Source: Pirellulaceae bacterium
Lineage (GTDB): Bacteria; Planctomycetota; Planctomycetia; Pirellulales; Pirellulaceae
NCBI GenBank assembly: GCA_013002105.1
Contig: JABDKS010000168.1
Coordinates: 1 to 11,267 of the forward strand
Length of the DNA: 11,267 nt
Direction of reading: 5' to 3'
In this document: one piece after another, positions 6,960 through 11,267 of the stretch
Layout: every line of letters begins with the position of its first letter
How positions within the stretch are numbered: position 1 is the stretch's first letter
The notes under the pieces: model-generated
The model's database searches: none
Told to the model about the DNA's origin: nothing
What the model saw: only the letters and a program-made list of their open reading frames with translations
Position numbers and translations under genes: made by a program

Positions 6960-7272
6960 AACATCCCGCCAGAACACCTCCCCCGGGCCGACAAAAAATC
7001 TTTCACCGCGTTGGATGTCGATCAGGCGCGTGATGATCGCAAAACAGTTGCCGTCGTCAACATTCCCCGCAGGCGCCAACCTTCCCAGTGTGCGACGTTG
7101 TTTGCTAGCGGATCGTCGATATGGAATGTCGATTTAGTCCCCGATACCGTGCAGAAACGCGACTTGAGCGAAACTGCTCTTGATTCGGAATATTTTTTGT
7201 TCCTAGTGTCCGGCGATTAGACGTTTGCCAGCCAAGAGGCGTTTGCGCCACTGGTCCGACAAGGAAATTGGA
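6960..7272. other. intergenic region, no supported gene
   Basis: Between the deiminase and the OmpA-like lipoprotein. A minus-strand frame open from a stop at 7136 and starting at a TTG (7079) runs back into the deiminase gene, but it has no recognisable domain or good ribosome site and is not called. The right end holds a weak promoter candidate and the lipoprotein SD. Confidence 0.5.
7180..7209 (+). promoter_or_regulatory. candidate promoter for the OmpA-like lipoprotein
   Basis: TTGATT (7180-7185) and TAGTGT (7204-7209) are spaced by 18 nt across an AT-rich stretch that contains a six-T run, 63 nt ahead of the ATG. Both boxes are partial matches, so this is a suggestion from position and composition only. 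Confidence 0.28.
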
Positions 7273-8199
7273 ATGTTGTTGTCGACGCAATTGAAATCAA
7301 CCGTCCGCGCGGTCACGACCGTTGCGATGGTCTTTGCATCGATGTTCGTGATTGGTTGCAGTCAGAACCCCTACCTGGCAACGCCCGGCACGAATGTCGC
7401 GTGGCAGGCCAAAGGTCCCAATTATGGTCCAGGCACTTCACCGCCAGGCGTCAATCCAGCTATCAACCCTTCGATCGCTTCGAATGATGCACGCATTGCC
7501 GAACTGAATCGACGCGTGCAATTGCTGGACGACAACAATCGCCAATTACACACACAACTGGCACAGAGCGAACAACAAAGTCACGTTTATCGTGATGAAT
7601 TGGAACTCGTTCGCAAGCAACTTTCGGACACCACCAACCGGCTTGAATCCACCAGTTTGGCTGCTCGCGGCGCGCAATCGCGTATCCAAGATGCCGAATC
7701 TCGCGTCCGCGGTATGCAGGCGTCCAGCCAAATGCGCGGTGGTGCGACCATTTCGGCCAATACAAATCTGCGACAACTCGCCGACCGTTTGAATTTAAAG
7801 GGTGTGCCGGTTCGTCAAGACGGCGATGTGATTCGTATTGCGATTCCTGCCGACCAGTTATTCCAACCTGGAACCGCTCAGTTACATCAGCAATCGACGC
7901 TGACACTCGATCCGATTGTCGCGCAGCTCCGGAGCGTCTTTCCTCGTCAACGCATCGGCATCGAAGGCTACACCGATAATTCGCAACTTTACGGCGGCCA
8001 AGTCGCAACCAGTCACCAACTTGCTTCCGCGCAAGCGGCGGCCGTGTTGGACATGATGACACGCCGCGGCGGGATGCCTCTGAACCAACTCTTTACCGTC
8101 GCGCAGGGTTCCAACAACCCCATCCAGTCCAACGAGACAGCGTCGGGACGAGCGGCCAATCGCCGAATCGAATTGGTTGTCTATCCCGAGACCTTCTAG
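7273..8199 (+). CDS. OmpA-family lipoprotein with coiled coil
   Basis: The 308-residue product has a lipoprotein signal peptide: after L-L-S-T-Q-L-K-S a hydrophobic stretch ends in V-I-G-C, so Cys29 is the predicted lipidated residue. A Pro/Gly/Asn-rich linker (about 30-70) leads to a long heptad-like Gln/Arg/Glu/Leu helix (about 71-150), a probable coiled coil. The C-terminal OmpA-like peptidoglycan-binding domain (about 184-304) includes F-Q-P-G-T-A-Q-L, G-I-E-G-Y-T-D with Asp235 and the closing S-N-E-T-A-S-G-R-A-A-N-R-R-I-E-L. The protein likely links a membrane to the cell wall or envelope layer. The arginine normally found in the L-S-x-x-R-A helix that binds diaminopimelate is glutamine here (L-A-S-A-Q-A-A-A-V). 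ATG start chosen for AAGGA 7 nt upstream and the signal peptide it yields; a longer TTG/GTG-type start is not supported. Confidence 0.9.
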   Translation: MLLSTQLKSTVRAVTTVAMVFASMFVIGCSQNPYLATPGTNVAWQAKGPNYGPGTSPPGVNPAINPSIASNDARIAELNRRVQLLDDNNRQLHTQLAQSEQQSHVYRDELELVRKQLSDTTNRLESTSLAARGAQSRIQDAESRVRGMQASSQMRGGATISANTNLRQLADRLNLKGVPVRQDGDVIRIAIPADQLFQPGTAQLHQQSTLTLDPIVAQLRSVFPRQRIGIEGYTDNSQLYGGQVATSHQLASAQAAAVLDMMTRRGGMPLNQLFTVAQGSNNPIQSNETASGRAANRRIELVVYPETF

Positions 8200-8208
8200 T
8201 CACGTCTC

Positions 8209-8279
8209 GCTGCGGGCCGCTGATCGCTGCGGGGCCGCTGATCGCGACGGGGCCGCTGATCGCTACGGGGACGCTGAGT
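8209..8279. repeat. 18-bp tandem repeat, four units
   Basis: Units at 8209-8225 (17 bp, one G short), 8226-8243, 8244-8261 and 8262-8279 follow the consensus GCTGCGGGGCCGCTGATC with few substitutions. The array starts 9 bp after the lipoprotein stop codon. Each unit contains CCGCTGATC, and CCGC/GCGG pairs could fold locally. Confidence 0.85.
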
Positions 8280-8308
8280 CCGATGCCCGGTCCGTGGACG
8301 ATCCAATG

Positions 8309-8368
8309 CCTGACCAGCAAATTCCTGCCCAGCAAATTGCTGCTTAGCAAATGGCTGCCCAGCGGTGT
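8309..8368. repeat. 15-bp tandem repeat, four units (last degenerate)
   Basis: Units at 8309-8323 and 8324-8338 differ at one position (CCTGMCCAGCAAATT); units at 8339-8353 and 8354-8368 diverge further. On the minus strand the array reads as a Leu-Leu-x-x-Asn pentapeptide series, but coding is not supported. Confidence 0.75.
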
Positions 8369-8475
8369 TTGGACCGCTGGCACACAGAATCGTCCCTTTG
8401 TGGTTTCAACGGCAGCCGGAACACTTATGATGGGGCCGGCGTAGATTTCCGTTCTACCAGCGATCGTCTATTTAT

Positions 8476-8507
8476 GTTCCGTCCCATCGTTGTTCCGTGC
8501 CATCGTT
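8476..8507. repeat. 16-bp direct tandem duplication
   Basis: GTTCCGTCCCATCGTT (8476-8491) is directly followed by GTTCCGTGCCATCGTT (8492-8507), 15 of 16 identical. It ends 18 bp before the ATG of the next gene, so it lies in that gene's leader. Confidence 0.8.
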
Positions 8508-8525
8508 TTGACATCAGCCATTCGT

Positions 8526-9938
8526 ATGTTTCGATATTTCGTCGCTGCCACTCTGCTCGCTATCAGCCTGACCACTTCCGCTCAGCGCGTATCAGCAGAT
8601 GACGGACCTGATAACGACAACGCGACCGAGCGTCAGGCCGGGCCCGATCAGGTGTCCGATCGGCCGCAGTCACCTGCTGGTGGCGATGAAGCGGCACCGG
8701 CGAACGAATTCAAGCTGAATAAAGACGTCGAAGCGGCGCTGCTGCCACTGTTTCGATCGATCGCCAGCGCAGATGTTTCTCGCGCGACCGTTGAGCTTTC
8801 CGCCGAGACATTAAAAAACGGCGCCGTCGTGGATCGTCAAAAATCCAGTTACCAAATCGCATCGATCCATCCAGACCAATTCACGGTCTACCTGAAACAA
8901 CCCGAGCAGCGGACCCGCGTTTACTGCAATGGCAAAGACTTTGTCGTGGCGATGGCGCCGGATGCTTTCTTTCGATTGCCCGAGCCGATGGATTTGTTCA
9001 ATGCGGTGTTCGACATGCCCGTGCCGATGGGCCCGTATCCCGAAGTCGTGTTTGCACTGACATTTGCCGGAGCCGATCCGGCGCTGACGATGTTGGGTGG
9101 TATGGAGTCGGTCGAAATCGTTGATCGGGGAAAATTTCGCGGTAAGGTCCCCGCGATTCATATCAAGGGTGTCCAGGACGACGGAGTGGTCTGGGACTTT
9201 TGGATCACGCAGGGCAAGCAGCCTAAGCCGCTACGACTACTGGTTGATTTGACCGAAATGCTGCGTGATAACGCGCAAATGCAAATGCAGCCGGGCGTCA
9301 CCTACGAATTAAGGTTCGATTTTTTGACTTGGCGAATGTCAGGTGCCGTCGACAAAAAACTGTTCCAGTACAACCCGCCGGCAGATGCGGTCGAATATGA
9401 ATCATTGGATGATTACTACAAAAAGATCGCGGACGTCACCAGTCAGCATCCCTTGTTGGGTAAACCTGCGCCGCCGCTGTCAGCGAGCCTTTTAAACGGT
9501 CGCAAAGTCACGCCAAAGGTCTTAGAGGGCAAGACGGTCGTCGTCGATTTCTGGGCCACGTGGTGTACGCCGTGTGCCGAAGCGATGCCGGTGATGAAAA
9601 AAGTTTGCGACGCGTATGCCGACAAAGACGTCGTTTTGTTGTCGGTCAATATCGGCGAAGAAAAGGAAAAGGTTGCCGAGTTTGTCAAAAAGCAGGGATG
9701 GAAATTAAATGTGCTGCTGGATCAAGAAATGAAGCTAGCCAAAGCCTACACAGCCGATGTGATTCCACTGCGAATGGTGATCAGCAAAACAGGTGTCGTC
9801 GAGTCGATTCACTTTGGTTATCCCGGGGCCGACGCACTCGAACAACGGCTCAACGATGAACTGGAAGTGCTGACGGCGGGCGGCAAAATCGCAACGTCCG
9901 ACCCGGCGAAAAAACCTGCCGAGAAGCCCAAAAAATAG
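8526..9938 (+). CDS. exported DUF2092 + thioredoxin (TlpA-like) fusion protein
   Basis: The 470-residue product starts with a signal peptide (M-F-R-Y-F-V-A-A-T-L-L-A-I-S-L-T-T-S-A-Q), so it works outside the cytoplasm. An acidic Asp/Asn/Pro-rich linker (about 25-60) is followed by a DUF2092 domain (about 65-280) with beta-rich segments such as Y-Q-I-A-S-I-H-P-D-Q-F-T-V-Y, related to LolA-type lipid-binding folds. The C-terminal thioredoxin domain (about 310-450) shows V-V-D-F-W-A-T-W-C-T-P-C with Cys347 and Cys350, and I-P-L-R-M-V-I with the cis-proline at about 414, typical of TlpA/ResA-like thiol-disulfide oxidoreductases. A Lys/Pro tail ends the protein. The ATG is chosen because it gives a clean signal peptide; an upstream TTG at 8490 would add residues encoded by the 16-bp duplication. 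A terminator follows 72 nt after the stop. Target proteins are unknown. Confidence 0.9.
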   Translation: MFRYFVAATLLAISLTTSAQRVSADDGPDNDNATERQAGPDQVSDRPQSPAGGDEAAPANEFKLNKDVEAALLPLFRSIASADVSRATVELSAETLKNGAVVDRQKSSYQIASIHPDQFTVYLKQPEQRTRVYCNGKDFVVAMAPDAFFRLPEPMDLFNAVFDMPVPMGPYPEVVFALTFAGADPALTMLGGMESVEIVDRGKFRGKVPAIHIKGVQDDGVVWDFWITQGKQPKPLRLLVDLTEMLRDNAQMQMQPGVTYELRFDFLTWRMSGAVDKKLFQYNPPADAVEYESLDDYYKKIADVTSQHPLLGKPAPPLSASLLNGRKVTPKVLEGKTVVVDFWATWCTPCAEAMPVMKKVCDAYADKDVVLLSVNIGEEKEKVAEFVKKQGWKLNVLLDQEMKLAKAYTADVIPLRMVISKTGVVESIHFGYPGADALEQRLNDELEVLTAGGKIATSDPAKKPAEKPKK

Positions 9939-10010
9939 GTCGCCCCGGCCGCTGGCTTGATGGTCGCTAGATCAGACAAACGGGTCTGCAATCACCCCTC
10001 AGTTCGCTTA

Positions 10011-10037
10011 GGAAACATGAATTCTGTTTCCTTTTTT
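10011..10037 (+). terminator. intrinsic (rho-independent) terminator
   Basis: GGAAACA (10011-10017), loop TGAATTC, TGTTTCC (10025-10031), then six T (10032-10037): a perfect 7-bp stem with a U-tract. It ends transcription of the thioredoxin-fusion gene. No T-run follows the stem in the opposite direction, so it is directional. Confidence 0.85.
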
Positions 10038-10243
10038 CTTGCGCCGCCGCCGCCCGATCGTCGGCGCCAAACCGCGCAGCCGGATCGCCACTTTATTCGC
10101 GAAAACGCGTTCTTGGCTGTCCCACTGCGGCGATGACCAAACGTGTCCGCCCGCTTGTCAATGATGTGTCTCGTTACAGACGAAGGGCCGAACATCGACC
10201 GCCCATCGTGGGTCTGTCTTTCATCGGCCAAGCCAACCATGAC

Positions 10244-10250
10244 AAGGGAG
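10244..10250 (+). promoter_or_regulatory. strong Shine-Dalgarno site fixing the helicase GTG start
   Basis: AAGGGAG lies 6 nt before GTG 10257. It is the best SD in the window and decides the start against the in-frame ATGs at 10161, 10164 and 10239, none of which has such a site. Confidence 0.7.
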
Positions 10251-10256
10251 TGGGGC

Positions 10257-11267
10257 GTGACACAGTTATCTTGCCAATCCAACGATACGAAAACGGATCG
10301 AGAATTTGATCCCGGCCGCTTAGCCCAACTCGGACCGGGGACGTCTGGCACGCTGCGTGCCCTATTGGCTGGATGTGACGTCCAGCCGCGCGATTATCAG
10401 CGCAGGATCATCGAATCGGCGGTCAAAATGTTTGCCGGCATCGAGCCCGGGCGTGATGGTCAACCTCTGCACAAGGCCAACAGCGTCCTGATCGAAAGTC
10501 CAACCGGCAGCGGAAAGACAGTGATGGGTCTGGCAACCGCCACGCTGCTCCAGCGGGCCACTGGCGCTCGCATCGGCTGGGTCGCGATGCGTCGCAACCT
10601 GCTCGCCCAAGCCGCCGCCGAAAACCGTGCCCGCGGGTTCAATGTCCGCATGCAGATGATCAGCATGTTCGAAAAAAACCCTCCCGATGTCGATTTGTTG
10701 ATCGTCGACGAAGCCCAGCATGATGCGGCCACCAGCATGGCCAACTTGCACAGCTGCATCCGTCCAACCTGGACACTCGGTCTGTCCGCCACTCCCTATC
10801 GCACCGATCGAATCAAGCTCTGCTTTGATCAAGTGATTCGCGATGCTGGAATCGCTGCTTTGATTTCCGATGGCTATTTGAGTGCCTACCACCATTACAC
10901 GATCCCCGAGCACACGCCGCAGCGGATCGCGAATTTGCTGCTGTCCGATCCACAGCGATGGGGAAAATCGCTGGTGTTTTTTCATCGCCGCAACGAGTGC
11001 GATTTGCTGTATTTGCTGCTACGCCAAGCCGGTGTGTCGTGTGAAGTCGTGACGGCGTCGAGTAACCGGGAACGCCAAATCGACGACTTTGCCGCAGGCC
11101 GCGTGCAGGTGTTGATCAATATGGCAATTTTGACCGAAGGCTTCGATTGGCCCGAACTTCAAACCGTGTTCTGCCGTCCCAGCGGCAAGGGTTGCACGAT
11201 CCAAATGGCCGGCCGCGTCTTGCGTACCTGCCACCACGTCCCGGTCAAACAGATCGTGCAATGTCAA
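10257..11267 (+). CDS. superfamily 2 DNA/RNA helicase, 5' part (runs off the window)
   Basis: The frame is open for 337 codons to the window edge without a stop. It contains the full SF2 motif set: motif I P-T-G-S-G-K-T (82-88), motif II D-E-A-Q-H (151-155), motif III S-A-T-P (177-180), motif V T-E-G-F-D-W-P (293-299) and motif VI Q-M-A-G-R-V-L-R (316-323). Before motif I, Q-P-R-D-Y-Q-R-R-I-I-E (about 43-53) matches the Q-motif-like R-x-Y-Q entry of RAD25/XPB- and type III restriction (Res)-like helicases. The 45-residue N-terminal leader is short and has no nuclease domain. Both RecA-like domains are compact, with little between motifs III and IV. The predicted role is ATP-driven nucleic-acid unwinding or translocation; whether in repair, restriction/defence or RNA work cannot be told because the C-terminus and right-hand neighbours are missing. 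Family is very likely, specific function unknown. Confidence 0.9.
   Translation, partial: MTQLSCQSNDTKTDREFDPGRLAQLGPGTSGTLRALLAGCDVQPRDYQRRIIESAVKMFAGIEPGRDGQPLHKANSVLIESPTGSGKTVMGLATATLLQRATGARIGWVAMRRNLLAQAAAENRARGFNVRMQMISMFEKNPPDVDLLIVDEAQHDAATSMANLHSCIRPTWTLGLSATPYRTDRIKLCFDQVIRDAGIAALISDGYLSAYHHYTIPEHTPQRIANLLLSDPQRWGKSLVFFHRRNECDLLYLLLRQAGVSCEVVTASSNRERQIDDFAAGRVQVLINMAILTEGFDWPELQTVFCRPSGKGCTIQMAGRVLRTCHHVPVKQIVQCQ

Larger units (their letters stand above)
8200..8525. other. repeat-bearing intergenic region
   Basis: The 326 bp between the OmpA-like lipoprotein and the thioredoxin protein hold three unrelated tandem arrays (8209-8279, 8309-8368, 8476-8507), listed separately. About 107 bp between the last two show nothing recognisable. 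No clear terminator for the lipoprotein gene and no good promoter for the next gene were found; a TTGACA at 8508-8513 is too close to the ATG to serve it. Confidence 0.55.
9939..10256. other. intergenic region with terminator and helicase leader
   Basis: After the thioredoxin gene come a strong intrinsic terminator (10011-10037) and about 200 bp of leader before the helicase. In-frame ATGs at 10161, 10164 and 10239 lie upstream of the chosen helicase start but lack ribosome sites. No promoter was confidently recognised. Confidence 0.5.

Noticed and set aside
6861..7079. Minus-strand frame of 72 codons with a Gly/Leu pentapeptide-like end
   Set aside because: TTG start without a good SD, overlap with the deiminase coding end, and no domain; the pentapeptide look comes from the 15-bp repeats of the opposite strand.
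8093..8383. Minus-strand frame with V-A-I-S-G-P and Leu-rich pentapeptide repeats
   Set aside because: It overlaps over 100 bp of the lipoprotein gene antisense, starts with GTG without a visible SD, and the repeats alone explain the open frame; kept only as part of the repeat finding.
9992..10351. Minus-strand frame of 119 codons across the terminator
   Set aside because: It spans the intrinsic terminator and the helicase start, is low-complexity (Arg/Gly/Lys) and has a GTG start without support.
10362..10985. Long minus-strand frame (207 codons) antisense to the helicase
   Set aside because: It is the shadow of the helicase frame, whose complete SF2 motif set is on the plus strand.

Overview
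The window reads as chromosomal sequence from a planctomycete, probably a Pirellulaceae/Rhodopirellula-like member. This rests on gene content and style, not on a search. The clues are a regulatory-type PTS without any sugar permease, a secreted DUF2092-thioredoxin fusion, moderately high GC, frequent TTG/GTG starts and often weak Shine-Dalgarno (SD) sites.

Left part (about 41-4278, minus strand). In transcription order this is a co-directional block: a short ribosome hibernation factor (hpf), a fructose/Ntr-type PTS EIIA (ptsN-like), HPr (ptsH), Enzyme I (ptsI) and a DUF2344/TIGR03936 protein that normally partners a radical-SAM enzyme. EIIA and HPr are coupled by a TGATG stop/start, and Enzyme I and DUF2344 probably overlap by 11 bp. 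Together they would form a PEP -> EI -> HPr -> EIIA phosphorelay with no EIIB/EIIC in sight, which suggests regulation rather than sugar uptake. A TTGACA-containing promoter candidate lies before EIIA.

Middle part (4758-6941, plus strand). After a 479-bp divergent intergenic region come three tightly packed genes: a small lysine-rich protein of unknown function, a secreted alpha/beta hydrolase (4-nt gap, TTG start with a good SD) and an agmatine/peptidylarginine deiminase-family enzyme (28-bp overlap). The deiminase gene ends in 15-bp imperfect repeats and a hairpin that begins at the base after its stop codon.

Right part (7273-11267, plus strand). An OmpA-domain lipoprotein with a coiled coil is followed by an intergenic region carrying three separate short tandem arrays (18-, 15- and 16-bp units). 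Next is the exported DUF2092 plus thioredoxin protein, closed by a clear intrinsic terminator. Last comes the 5' part of a superfamily 2 helicase (GTG start at 10257, strong SD) that runs off the window.

No complete, obviously new multi-gene system is visible. The best leads are the intergenic tandem arrays, the truncated helicase whose partners lie beyond the right edge, the non-consensus Enzyme I active-site signature, and the unusual domain fusions and substitutions in the exported proteins.
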